A DNA stretch of 64,000 nucleotides from NCBI GenBank assembly GCA_037954325.1, contig JBBMNZ010000002.1, positions 18,044,179-18,108,178 on the forward strand, given 5' to 3'. Both the position numbers and the translations under genes were made by a program. The DNA comes from Fistularia commersonii (lineage: Eukaryota; Chordata; Actinopteri; Syngnathiformes; Fistulariidae). Positions 50,301-57,575 of the stretch are shown in pieces. The first letter of the stretch is position 1, and each line of letters opens with the position of its first letter. Under the pieces are notes generated by a model, which saw only the letters and a program-made list of their open reading frames with translations, did no database searches and was not told the origin of the DNA.

Positions 50301-53300
50301 TACGAGAGGGGATATAAAAAACAAAAATGCAGCTGGCCAATATCAGCTCAGTAATCAGTGACTCCTCATCATAGTGTGCGAGTGTGGATTCAGAAGAGCA
50401 GCAATGATGTGTTTCAGCCGAGGGTCTGATGAGCCAACAATCTTTCCTGATGTTGATTGCTAAGCAGATCTGGGTAAACACTCCCCAAAGAATTGGCCCA
50501 AAAAAACAACAATCTGCAATCGCCTCAGACAATCACCAAAAGCAGAGATACTCATCTTATCGACCAATGCTAAATTATACGACTTGTTAAAATCCTTTCA
50601 CAAGCATGTTTCATTTGAGCAAGATAAATTTTTTTCCTATTCAAAATGAAACAGAGGGCTTCTGCCAAAATGAGCACACAGAACAAATATATGATGTATG
50701 ACTGAACAAATTAAAAAAGTGGTTTTTTTTTTTCAATTTTGTTCACTCTCCAGTTCTTCATTAAAGCTACCGCGGGGATCATGCTGAAATATAAAATGAA
50801 AACGTCATTGTTTACATCTCAACTTGTTACAGTATTTGCTAGAAGTTTCGACTATCAAAATGCACAAACTAATTGCATTTTCCTAGAACTGTGTTATTTG
50901 GCATATTTTATCATTGTCCATATAATTTATTAATTTCAAACTCATTTTCAGCGGATGGGTTTTGCCATGTTTGGAAATTATAAAAAACAGAAGCCCACTG
51001 TATTTTCACCAGAGTTAATCTCTCCACTTTCTTTTTTTTTACATCTAAATATGTTGAAAAATATCGGCCTTACGAGGCAAATAACTCCAACCGATGACTC
51101 TCTCAGCTGCCCTCATAATTGAATGCTATTCCTGCAGCAGCAATATGTGTCCCAGATGCTCTAACGTGACAGGATGGGGAAACCATGCTAACAACATCCT
51201 AATTAAAAGCCACAGAAAAGACGTCTGGGTTTAACACTTCCTCTGTAACCTTCACTCCTCAGTTCACCCATCCATCCATCCACTTTTAACTGTCCACTGT
51301 GTTTTGCCTTGTGATCTATTTTTGTTGGATCCATTTCATTTATGTGTTGTGTGCGTTCATTTAACATTTGTGCTTGCACTTGCACATATTTCCTATGTTT
51401 GTTTATTGTTGTGTGGTCACCATGTGTGTCTGTCAGTTACTAAGCGACATAAGGCCCATCTGAAGAGGCTGGACCGGAGATGGACGTTGGGGGGTGTCAT
51501 CAGCAGGCAGCAGAGCCGAGGTGAACAGAGACAGATGCTGCATCAACACCCTCCCTCCCTCTCTGTTTTTGTTCTCCTCACCCTGTCTTATTGTTGTCTC
51601 TTTTAGTTGTCTGTCTTTGTCATTTGGTCATTCCTGCATCCTCCGGCCATCCTCCAATTTTTATCATGAACCACTGTTCATCATAACTAACCACTAACAG
51701 TCATTCATATGAAATTAGGCTGCAAAACAAAGTCAGTATTCTAGAATCAGCACGTATTAATTGTAAACTTGAAATATGTAATAAAGTTCCTACATTTAAA
51801 AGTTTTTGTGGTAATTAAACACTGTGCACAAACACTCACAGGAAAAGAAAAAAAGAAAAACGTATCAAAAACAAATTGCATAATAGATGGTGGAATGCCT
51901 TATGCTGCATTTTAGAGCCCTATTCTGCTTCTTTATGAGCATATATAGCTTTTGTATATTGTTCTAATGAATAGGTTTTCCACCAACATTGTTGAACCAC
52001 ACATTTATCTTGCAGTGGTGCATAATACAAAGGGTTGTATTAATTTCTCCCTTAGCTTGCATGAAAATCACAATTTCAAACACAAACTTACACATGTTCC
52101 TCTTACCAAGGCCAAGGAGATTTTTAACAGGAGATGCATTTGGATTGCTGACAGGAGTGAGGATAGGCTATTGAGTTCAGCCCAACGTTTGTGCTTGGCA
52201 GTGGTTTCTAGAAATCTGAATGCTGCTCTCTGGAGTGGAGAGAGAGTTGTTTCCACCCTAGGACTGAAATCCTGCTTTGTGTTAAAAAAAAAAAAAGCAT
52301 TTTGCTGACTCCACTAGAAGAATTTATAACACTGATGCAGGCGATGCATGTTGTGGTTAACATAACATCTGATTCAGAGTTTCCCTTCCATGCACTGGTG
52401 GGTATTGTTTGAGAGACTTTGGTAAGAGGAAAAAGTGTCTGCCAGCTCAAAGACAAAAGGGGCCAGCAGAGCCTGGCAAATGAAAAACAAAGTGCACAAA
52501 AAATGGTCTTTACCTGTAGATTTCAAGCGAGGGAAATGAATACCCTGACTTCGGAAAAGGGTGGGGAGAAGGAATATAGCATTATTTGTAACCAGAATGT
52601 TGATGCACATGTATCAGGAGGACAACATACAAAACGTTGTCTCTTTTCTCTTTTGTACACAACTCTTGTGCCTGTTCTGTCTGTGTTTAGACAGGAATTG
52701 CCATAATGACAGGAAATTATGTCTTTGCTATGGCCGTCGGCCTTGTGGGAATGCATAAATCAGCATGGAGCCTCTGTTGGCTATTATGTACAGAGTTGAT
52801 GCTCACTATCAAGGCCAAGGACAAAGTGAGGGAAACTAGCTTGCCTCAGGTGCAGAAGTCAATTCCTTTGGTAAATACCAGGAGTTAAGACTAGCGGATA
52901 TTATAGGGCACTATAATATATTTTGAGGAAAACATTCCTTCATGACTAATTTTGATTCGTGAATCATAGAATAATATAATCTAGTACTGTTTATATGAGC
53001 TGTCCATGATATTGATTTAGATACAACTTGCAAAATGGATGATGAAATCACACTTCATATGTGATGTGGCAGGAAAAAAATCTCTGAGCATAACAACTAT
53101 GATAGACACATAATTTTTCAAAATGCAGAATATAGTGCAAAAAATACTGACACATCTGGGGGCCAGGCCACAAATCAAAAGTTACATGTTGCCTCCTTTT
53201 GTATAACATTAGGATTAAAATGAATGTATGTCACCGATGTGGACGATAGTCCATATTAATATATTACATTTTGACTGAATGATACTCTTTGGGTAATGAT

Positions 53301-56300
53301 TGTTTCAACTTACAGTCATTTGGTAATGCAAACAAACAACTGATTCTCTTGAAATTCATAAGAATTTGTTTTCAGCCATGTTGCAATGCTTGATTTGTTT
53401 CTTTGTTCTGTTCTGGTTCTGGCAGAAGAGAAGTACGTCACGGTGCAGCCATATTCTAGTCAAGGCAAGGATGAAATAGCTTTTGAGAAAGGAGTCATTG
53501 TGGATGTGATTCAGAAGAACCTAGAAGGCTGGTGGTTTATCAGGTAAACCTCAAAACACATGAACAAGTTTTTGGAAAAGGCATGTTTGACTATTCTCAA
53601 AGTCATGCTTTTTGCTTCAATTAACTTACCAGGTACCAGGATAAGGAGGGTTGGGCTCCAGCCTCTTACCTAAAGAAGGTAAAAGATGACCTCTCTCCCC
53701 GAAAAAAGCCAGCGACAGGCCCAGTGGAGATCATTGGAAACATCATGGAGATCAGTAATCTGCTCAATAAGAAAGCCCAAAGTGAGAAAGATGTGCAGAC
53801 TGAAGGGGTCTCAGAGAGCCCCCAGGTGGTCAGGAGGGAGATCAGTCTGCCAATCCCATGCTCTGAGTCAAGCCCTGTTAACATTTCTACCAATGGAAAA
53901 AGCAAAGCAGAGCCCGCTTCACCAGCTGTTGCACGTATTGCCCCTCATCGAGTGGAAATCGGTCAGTTGCATTCATTTGACTGGTTGAATGTTCATTAAC
54001 TTTTTCTAAAAGTGTATACTTCTTTCCTCAATTTTAAACTGAACTGTGTATTTTGTATAATCCCTCACTTTGTCGGTTATGTATCTTTTTTCTCCAATTG
54101 TGTCACAGGTTCCCCAGTTCTTAGACAAAAACCTCCTCCTCGAAGAGATGCAACCCTGGTATGAAGTTTGACTTTTTTGACTTTAGGTTCAATCAGTAAA
54201 CCTTTAAGTTACTTTCCAGCTCTTTCGTAGAACCTTGAAAAGATAGATTCATTAGCACCTTCATGTAGCCGGCATTGTGTACCCTTTTTATTTGGATGTT
54301 AATTATTGAAATGCTGAATCTGAGCCAGGTTCATTTTTTTCCCTCATTGTGAAGGTCTCTCATATAATTTCTGTACAGGGATTCCAGTTGCCCTCCCCAC
54401 CAGAGCCGCCAACAGTTGAAGCAGAGTATTACACCATAGCAGATTTCCAGTCCTGTATATCTGATGGTATAAGTTTCAACGGAGGTCAGAAAGCAGAGGT
54501 GAGATATTTGATTTTAACTTCCAAGAACTTAAATAAATGTATTTAATGTTGAGTAGACATACTGGTTATTGGTTGGTTTGACTTCAATATATATGACATT
54601 TGCACATTTTTTTTAGGTCATTGAGAAAAATTCTGGTGGTTGGTGGTATGTCCAGATAGGAGAGCGGGAGGGCTGGGCTCCCTGTTCCTACATTGATAAA
54701 CGCAAAAAGCCCAACCTGAATCGTCGAACTAGCACTCTATGCCGCCCAAAAGTTCCACCCCCGGCCCCACCTGTCAAAAAACAGGATTCAGTTGACACTG
54801 CTCCTCCTAGCAGCCCTGGGTCTGAAGCTCCAGAGTCCCCTGTGTCTCCTGGTAGGCCTGTGTATGAAGAGCCAGAATATGATGTTCCCGCCATTGGAGA
54901 TCTGGATCTGGAGTCCGAGTTTGAGTTTTTGAGAGGTGAAGCGTCCTTGGTGGATGGAAAGAATGAGGACACCTCTTCGGAGAAGGGATCCCAACTCTCC
55001 TCTAAGCCCTCTCCAGCATCATCCCTCCACAGTGCCTCCTTCCGGATGGCTGAATCATTTGAAGATGCTCATGAAGCAGAGGTGGATGCAGAGGCTGAGG
55101 AAGAATGTATCTATGAAAATGATGGTTTCCGGCCCTTCAGAGAGACCCCAGAGAGGCAGTGCAGCAGGGACTCAAATTCCTCTAAGACAATTGTGTTGTC
55201 AGAAACTGCCAAGGTTGTTAATGTAAGCATAAAATCAGGGGGCTGGAGATCTGGAAGTAACAAACTCAAGATTGACTTAAATGGCAGCCCACTTTCAGCC
55301 AGAACAGAGGAGATGTCCAGTCCTAAATCTGTTTCCAGTGAGTCCACCCCAGATCTGTCCAGATCTAAGAAAGACCAAGAAGAAAACAAAGCAACCCCCT
55401 CCATCAAGTCTTCCTCTAAACTAAAGCCAGTGGTGAGGCCTAAACCACAGCTGGCTAAAGCATCCAGTGCTGAGAAGATGGACATCAGCACCTTGAGAAG
55501 ACAACTGCGGCCCACAGGGCAGCTGAAGAATGGCAGTAAAACCAAAGGTGAGGACTCTGAGACAGCCTCCGTAATCTCCTCTGAGGACTCCTTCTCTTCT
55601 CAGAGCACATCATCAGATTTCTCGTCCATCTACTCTAAAGGCAGCCGAGGAGACTCAGACCTCGAAGGCTGTATCATTTATCGCACCACAGATCCTTATG
55701 AGAAAGTTCAAGAATCAGAACTCAGCTTCCCTGCTGGAGTGGAGGTGGAGGTTCTAGAAAAACAAGAGAGTGGCTGGTGGTATATTCGTTGGGATGATGC
55801 CGAAGGTTGGGCCCCAACTTATTATTTGGAGCCTGTCAGACAACAAGATGACACTGCAGGATCTGAATCTGATGGCACTCCTACAAAACCTGGAAGCCTC
55901 AGCAAGTCAAACAGTCTGGAGAAGAATGAGCAGAGAGTGCAGGCAATGAACAACATCAACCAAAACCTCAAGAAGGTTACCCCACCCATCCCTTCTAAAC
56001 CACCAGGTGGTTTCTCAAAACCCACTAGCTTGTTTGGGTCACGGAAACAGAATAGTACCAAACAGCAGCAGGTTGTCAGACCTCAGTCTGTGTTCATATC
56101 AGCACCTATCAGGGATGGTCCAAGCCCTGCTGGCTCTCTCAGGAGAAATGAATCCCTCAACTCCACTGACCACCCTCGTGCGAGCCCCACGGTGCGTCGC
56201 AACGCCTCTTTTGGCACGGCACCCCGCAGTCTGGCTCCGAACAACATCGCACTACCCAGCAGGAATAGACCCGGTACCTGTAGCTCCGAGTTTCTTGGCT

Positions 56301-56554
56301 TCAGCCCTCAGAAGAATGCGATCTCCATTTCCAACATGAAGCCCAAGCCCCACATCATCCATAACAACCTCAGAGAGGTGTATGTGTCCATAGCAGATTA
56401 CCATGGCGATGAGGAGACCATGGGTTTTCCAGAGGGGACAAGTCTGGAGGTGCTTGAAAGAAACCCGAATGGCTGGTGGTACTGCAAGATATTGGACAAT
56501 GGCAGACCAAGGAAAGGGTGGGTTCCTTCAAATTACCTCGAGAAAAAGCACTAG
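7073..56554 (+). CDS. sh3pxd2a: SH3 and PX domain-containing protein 2A (TKS5/FISH), 14 coding exons
   Basis: Complete coding sequence joined from 7073-7144, 13405-13485, 18176-18251, 19562-19638, 20444-20535, 29653-29684, 38370-38498, 47964-48077, 51437-51520, 53426-53543, 53633-53961, 54109-54158, 54379-54498 and 54617-56554. This gives 1,103 residues, close to the roughly 1,105-1,133 of human TKS5 forms. The order is PX (about 5-125), SH3-1 (about 153-212), SH3-2 (254-313), SH3-3 (432-491), SH3-4 (811-870), SH3-5 (1043-1103), with long Ser/Pro-rich linkers. R42 and R93, known phosphoinositide-binding arginines of TKS5, are kept. All five SH3 domains keep the Trp pair (W188/189, W288/289, W467/468, W845/846, W1078/1079). 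The family scaffolds Src-dependent podosomes and invadopodia, NADPH-oxidase and ADAM proteases. The start is the first in-frame ATG and matches the human 24-residue first exon in length. Five SH3 domains exclude SH3PXD2B. Confidence 0.97.
9778..9903 (-). other. Candidate membrane-segment exon on the minus strand
   Basis: On the minus strand an acceptor (attctttgcag) and a donor (a, then gtaag) bound exactly 126 nt in phase 1-1 with 41 complete open codons. The peptide has a hydrophobic run SGLLILGVVFLFLF followed by a stop-transfer RR and a short polar tail (SNGFYYFVTVHGDTLK). Phase-1 symmetric exons with this shape are typical of type I receptor genes. However, AT-rich minus strands readily encode L/F/I/V runs by chance. 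I cannot name a family; a nearby 31-nt candidate exon (9980-10010) also has acceptor and donor signals. Confidence 0.25.
11336..11384. repeat. (TG)n microsatellite
   Basis: A nearly pure TG tract with one interruption (tgtttg), flanked by A-rich and TATA-rich low-complexity DNA. A shorter second TG tract lies at about 11464-11478. Confidence 0.97.
13405..13485 (+). CDS. sh3pxd2a: SH3PXD2A coding exon 2 (PX core)
   Basis: 81 nt, 27 codons, phase 0-0, acceptor ttcactag and donor gtaat. It encodes VYLINVTYSDSTSHVIYRRY and then SKFFDLQ. It carries the RRYSKF motif; R42 is the conserved phosphoinositide-contacting arginine of the PX domain. Confidence 0.96.
13486..18175 (+). other. sh3pxd2a: SH3PXD2A intron 2
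   Basis: A 4.7-kb intron with no coding sequence recognised. It contains a 12-bp hairpin at 15629-15660, a short (TA)n near 15834-15847, and a long T-run at about 17791-17812. Complex, low-repeat stretches near 15160-15420 and 16230-16330 could be regulatory, but there is no direct evidence. Confidence 0.85.
15629..15660. repeat. 12-bp inverted repeat, 8-nt loop
   Basis: The arm taaacacatcta (15629-15640) pairs perfectly with tagatgtgttta (15649-15660) across the loop acaaaggc. A partial direct copy of the arm (acacatcta) sits just upstream at 15622-15630. Confidence 0.85.
18176..18251 (+). CDS. sh3pxd2a: SH3PXD2A coding exon 3 (PX proline loop)
   Basis: 76 nt, phase 0 in and 1 out, acceptor tttacag, donor gtgata. 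It encodes MRILDKFPIEGGQKDPKKR followed by IIPFLPG. The PxxP loop (P73-P76) between the PX lipid-binding elements is present. Confidence 0.95.
18252..19561 (+). other. sh3pxd2a: SH3PXD2A intron 3
   Basis: A 1.3-kb AT-rich intron with a TATC/TATA-type low-complexity run at about 19331-19387. No coding sequence was recognised. Confidence 0.85.
19562..19638 (+). CDS. sh3pxd2a: SH3PXD2A coding exon 4 (PX, R93)
   Basis: 77 nt, phase 1 in and 0 out, acceptor ctccag, donor gtatga. It encodes (G)KVLFRRSHIRDVAVKRL and then KHLDNYCK. R93, known in human TKS5 to contribute to phosphoinositide binding, falls in VKRL. Confidence 0.95.
19639..20443 (+). other. sh3pxd2a: SH3PXD2A intron 4
   Basis: An 805-nt intron with no repeats or coding signals recognised. 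Confidence 0.85.
20444..20535 (+). CDS. sh3pxd2a: SH3PXD2A coding exon 5 (PX C-terminus)
   Basis: 92 nt, phase 0 in and 2 out, acceptor ctcacag, donor gtgagt. It encodes ALMKLPSHISQSEEVLKFF and then ETKAEDLNPPT(E). It closes the PX fold (last helix, LPxHISQ motif). Confidence 0.95.
22053..22170. repeat. Inverted-repeat-bounded element fragment
   Basis: The left end (atggacttgttcagtttttt) is an imperfect reverse complement of the right end at 22141-22170 (ggaaaaaaatgaacaagttc). Between them is an internal cctctc/gagagg palindrome. It resembles short dispersed fish repeats with inverted ends. The family is not assigned. Confidence 0.4.
24080..24450 (+). repeat. Second copy of the 'ttattaatccc' dispersed repeat
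   Basis: A (GACA)n-like lead (gacagacagataaacagacag) is followed by ccttattaatcccaaaactg and 'ggaaag', then A-rich degenerate sequence ending about 24450. It has the same orientation and order as the copy at 2312. The 137-codon minus-strand open frame over this segment is low-complexity and repeat-derived. Confidence 0.5.
26335..28748 (+). mobile_element. Degraded non-LTR retrotransposon (LINE), internally deleted
   Basis: Broken frames keep the hallmarks of a fish LINE ORF2 in order. An endonuclease start GTWNVTSL is near 26614, and DFNAHVGNDSATW is near 26960. LSTDHHLVVSW is at about 27238, and a reverse-transcriptase block FVDLEKAFDHVPRE is near 27819. The catalytic FADDVVLL is near 28058, and a C-terminal domain runs to the TGA at 28702-28704. 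The 3' end is a short GATGGATGG tail at 28730-28748. The spacing between the endonuclease and RT blocks is much too short for an intact ORF2, and frames are interrupted by stops and shifts, so the copy is dead. It is inserted in sense orientation in intron 5. The clade is not assigned. Confidence 0.88.
28204..28704 (+). pseudogene. LINE ORF2 3' remnant, longest open piece
   Basis: This 167-codon open stretch is the distal part of the retrotransposon ORF: VEEFKYLRVLFTSEGRMELE near the start, SVVVKRELSQKAKLSFYQ, and LSLRDRVRSLANREELGVE near the middle, ending LLRLLTP. It is a fragment, not a host gene. The segment that would normally follow GVEPLLL is shortened. Confidence 0.85.
29653..29684 (+). 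CDS. sh3pxd2a: SH3PXD2A coding exon 6 (32-nt microexon)
   Basis: 32 nt, phase 2 in and 1 out, acceptor cttttgcag, donor gtaaga. It encodes (E)DCGGSGKRKS, matching human EDYGSSKRKS. It links the PX domain to SH3-1. The length is below ORF-finder cut-offs; it was placed by phase and homology. Confidence 0.92.
34131..34180. repeat. Imperfect (CA)n microsatellite
   Basis: Alternating CA with TG and CG interruptions, including a palindromic gcatgcgcgc near its middle. Confidence 0.85.
37734..38369 (+). promoter_or_regulatory. sh3pxd2a: Candidate alternative promoter / first exon for a PX-less TKS5 form
   Basis: The DNA becomes less AT-rich here than in the rest of intron 6, with a TATA-like tatttaagg near 37799. 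Directly 5' of exon 7, and in its frame, an open stretch runs from 38264. It holds ATGs at 38285, 38297 and 38324; the last has A at -3 and G at +4. Translation from 38324 would read MAGSWLTACFFPSTPGLDTS and continue into SH3-1 without splicing. Mammalian TKS5 is known to have short isoforms made from an internal promoter and lacking PX. Applying that here is inference. An overlapping frame from 38209 is also open for 72 codons. Confidence 0.3.
38370..38498 (+). CDS. sh3pxd2a: SH3PXD2A coding exon 7 (first half of SH3-1)
   Basis: 129 nt, phase 1-1, acceptor aaccccag, donor gtgagt. It encodes (G)LDTSDPMLLEQYVVVANYE, KQEPAEISLQAGEVVD and VIEKSES(G). It has the ALYDY-equivalent VANYE, the RT loop and the diverging turn of SH3-1. 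Human SH3-1 acts with SH3-2 as a tandem module. Confidence 0.95.
44210..44262. repeat. (ATATCT)n microsatellite
   Basis: About eight tandem hexanucleotide units. A TTC-rich tract (cttcttctttttcttcttcttcttc) follows at about 44304-44328. Confidence 0.95.
45454..46172 (-). mobile_element. Second, inverted fragment of the same LINE family
   Basis: Read on the minus strand it begins (46172 side) with the family's 5' leader: a run like ggaagggtttgcatgaccct, then 'gggtcacccaagg', 'gaccagacaaa' and 'cccttatgatgaaata'. It then jumps to endonuclease coding sequence (rgaelSTDHHLvvsw equivalent near 45685-45720) and the region after it. Both the start of the endonuclease and all of the RT are missing, so it is an internally deleted, 3'-truncated relic. 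It overlaps the 27.2-27.45 kb part of the first copy. Confidence 0.75.
47733..47935 (+). repeat. tRNA-derived SINE
   Basis: An A-box-like ggtgtggcgcaggaggagcg is followed about 35 bp on by a B-box-like ggtttgattcctgg (near 47787). The typical fish SINE body 'ttgagcaagacactgaacccctaactgctc' follows. The tail is AT-rich, and the element ends about 30 bp before coding exon 8. The tRNA source is not assigned. Confidence 0.7.
47964..48077 (+). CDS. sh3pxd2a: SH3PXD2A coding exon 8 (second half of SH3-1)
   Basis: 114 nt, phase 1-1, acceptor cttccacag, donor gtaagt. It encodes (G)WWFVSTAEEQGWVPATYLN and then SHSGTRDDLELGASKTGE. The WW pair, the ATYL end of SH3-1 and the start of the linker to SH3-2 are clear. 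Confidence 0.95.
48078..51436 (+). other. sh3pxd2a: SH3PXD2A intron 8
   Basis: A 3.4-kb intron with no repeats beyond short low-complexity runs and no coding signal recognised. Confidence 0.85.
51437..51520 (+). CDS. sh3pxd2a: SH3PXD2A coding exon 9 (SH3-1/SH3-2 linker)
   Basis: 84 nt, phase 1-1, acceptor ctgtcag, donor gtgaac. It encodes (V)TKRHKAHLKRLDRRWTLGG and then VISRQQSR. This highly basic linker, conserved in human (KRRKAHLRRLDRRWTLGG), joins the tandem SH3 pair. Confidence 0.95.
51521..53425 (+). other. sh3pxd2a: SH3PXD2A intron 9
   Basis: A 1.9-kb intron. Several overlapping open frames around 51950-52760 lack splice or family support. No repeat family was recognised. Confidence 0.8.
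53426..53543 (+). CDS. sh3pxd2a: SH3PXD2A coding exon 10 (SH3-2)
   Basis: 118 nt, phase 1 in and 2 out, acceptor tctggcag, donor gtaaac. It encodes (E)EKYVTVQPYSSQGKDEIAF, EKGVIVDVIQKNLEG and WWFI(R). It covers the RT loop through the WW pair of SH3-2. Confidence 0.95.
53633..53961 (+). CDS. sh3pxd2a: SH3PXD2A coding exon 11 (end of SH3-2 and linker)
   Basis: 329 nt, phase 2 in and 1 out; the preceding intron is only 89 bp. It encodes YQDKEGWAPASYLKK, the last strands of SH3-2. The conserved GPVEIIGNIMEISNLLNKKA follows, then a Ser/Pro-rich stretch ending AVARIAPHRVEI. The conserved block directly after SH3-2 is a hallmark of the TKS family. Confidence 0.95.
54109..54158 (+). CDS. sh3pxd2a: SH3PXD2A coding exon 12 (50-nt exon)
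   Basis: 50 nt, phase 1 in and 0 out, acceptor gtcacag, donor gtatga. It encodes (G)SPVLRQKPPPRRDATL. The KPPPRR proline-basic motif matches human TRPPPRRESSL and could be an SH3 ligand for intramolecular binding. Confidence 0.93.
54379..54498 (+). CDS. sh3pxd2a: SH3PXD2A coding exon 13 (SH3-3, first half)
   Basis: 120 nt, phase 0-0, acceptor tgtacag, donor gtgaga. It encodes GFQLPSPPEPPTVEAEYYTI and ADFQSCISDGISFNGGQKAE. A proline-rich lead runs into SH3-3. Confidence 0.95.
54617..56554 (+). CDS. sh3pxd2a: SH3PXD2A terminal coding exon 14 (SH3-3 end, SH3-4, SH3-5)
   Basis: 1,938 nt, 645 codons plus TAG at 56552-56554; acceptor ttttttttag. The exon begins VIEKNSGGWWYVQIGEREGW, so it starts inside SH3-3 and upstream of the first ATG or GTG in frame. 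A conserved YEEPEYDVPA motif follows. The linker has long Ser/Glu-rich parts and the conserved KMDISTLRRQLRPTGQLK. SH3-4 (about residues 811-870) has EKVQESELSFPAGVEVEVLE. A PPIPSKPPGGF segment lies between the last two SH3 domains. SH3-5 (about 1043-1103) ends the protein with PSNYLEKKH. No frameshift or premature stop was seen. Confidence 0.96.
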   Translation, partial: VIEKNSGGWWYVQIGEREGWAPCSYIDKRKKPNLNRRTSTLCRPKVPPPAPPVKKQDSVDTAPPSSPGSEAPESPVSPGRPVYEEPEYDVPAIGDLDLESEFEFLRGEASLVDGKNEDTSSEKGSQLSSKPSPASSLHSASFRMAESFEDAHEAEVDAEAEEECIYENDGFRPFRETPERQCSRDSNSSKTIVLSETAKVVNVSIKSGGWRSGSNKLKIDLNGSPLSARTEEMSSPKSVSSESTPDLSRSKKDQEENKATPSIKSSSKLKPVVRPKPQLAKASSAEKMDISTLRRQLRPTGQLKNGSKTKGEDSETASVISSEDSFSSQSTSSDFSSIYSKGSRGDSDLEGCIIYRTTDPYEKVQESELSFPAGVEVEVLEKQESGWWYIRWDDAEGWAPTYYLEPVRQQDDTAGSESDGTPTKPGSLSKSNSLEKNEQRVQAMNNINQNLKKVTPPIPSKPPGGFSKPTSLFGSRKQNSTKQQQVVRPQSVFISAPIRDGPSPAGSLRRNESLNSTDHPRASPTVRRNASFGTAPRSLAPNNIALPSRNRPGTCSSEFLGFSPQKNAISISNMKPKPHIIHNNLREVYVSIADYHGDEETMGFPEGTSLEVLERNPNGWWYCKILDNGRPRKGWVPSNYLEKKH

Positions 56555-57575
56555 CACTCATGTGTGGAGCTGGCAGAACTCTGAACATGTGTGTAAAGAC
56601 TACTTATAGAGACACATATATTTTGTGAAATGGGCTAACCCTAAGAAGTAAGCATTTTAAACTTGCCTGGTACCTTTGCCAAAAATGAGAGGCCAAATCA
56701 GGTTCTGATATGAAACAAGACATCTGGTATAAGGAGTGTAGAGGACTGGTGGTTGATGTTGCATTAGTAGCGGTGTGTGAGGACTTTGTGAAAAGTCAGA
56801 GAGAAAACCTGAAAGTTGAAGAATGATTTAATGCTATTCTTCAGTGATTCCCTTTAACTTGAAATGTCAATTCACCCCTTAAATGTTTTTTTTTCTAATC
56901 GTGTAATTTTGTAAAAAAAAAAAAACTTTCAAGCATTTAAGCTGCATGTTTGGACTGATTTCATTATATTGACAATGCCTTGAGCTGTTGAAATTTGACA
57001 TTTTAATGTTTTTCTTCAAAGAAAATCTCAATTGTTGCCAAAGCTGCTTTGTGTTTGTCTCATCATGGTGCTTTCTGTTTGCATGTTTTTATATCTCTTT
57101 CTAGTGTATTTCACCTTTAAGTGAAATATTTTATCCTTTTAATTGTATAATGCTGTCCATATGAAAACAATTTGTGAGCATCGCTGATTTTCACAATATT
57201 CTATTTGCTTAATCTATGAATCCCTTGAATATTTCCCTGAAATATAAAGCCTTAAAATTTTGTCTATTCTTTCAAATGCTTATGTCCAAATTAAAATGTC
57301 CCTAACTTCAGCCAAATCTATATTTATTCATTCACTCATAAATCCTATTATTTTTTATTTTATTATTATTATTATTTTTTTCTTAAAACTGACTGCTCTA
57401 ATAACCGCTATAAAATGAAAACATTTAAAATTTCTGCTGGGCAGTAAATTTAACTCTATCTGCATTTTTACCAGGGATGCTCACTTTTGTTTTACTTTAA
57501 CATTGTGACCAGCAACGACAACTAAGTGCCAAATGGTGACCTAAATAAATGCACTTTTAAACAACTATGAGATGT
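56555..57575 (+). other. sh3pxd2a: SH3PXD2A 3'UTR, proximal part
   Basis: AT-rich, repeat-poor sequence after the stop. The first well-placed AATAAA on the plus strand is at 57544-57549, which would give a UTR of about 1 kb. Human SH3PXD2A has a much longer 3'UTR, so more distal sites, for example AATAAA at 61879-61884, are possible. Confidence 0.5.

Noticed and set aside
55111..55545. 144-codon antisense open frame
   Set aside because: A shadow of the Ser/Glu-rich coding exon 14 on the opposite strand.
7073..56554. Identification as SH3PXD2B (TKS4)
   Set aside because: Five SH3 domains are encoded and the neighbour is SLK in divergent orientation. SH3PXD2B has four SH3 domains and neighbours STK10.
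54842..56554. Gene start at a GTG at 54842
   Set aside because: This is an internal valine of exon 14. The exon is open back to its acceptor at 54616 and encodes the second half of SH3-3.
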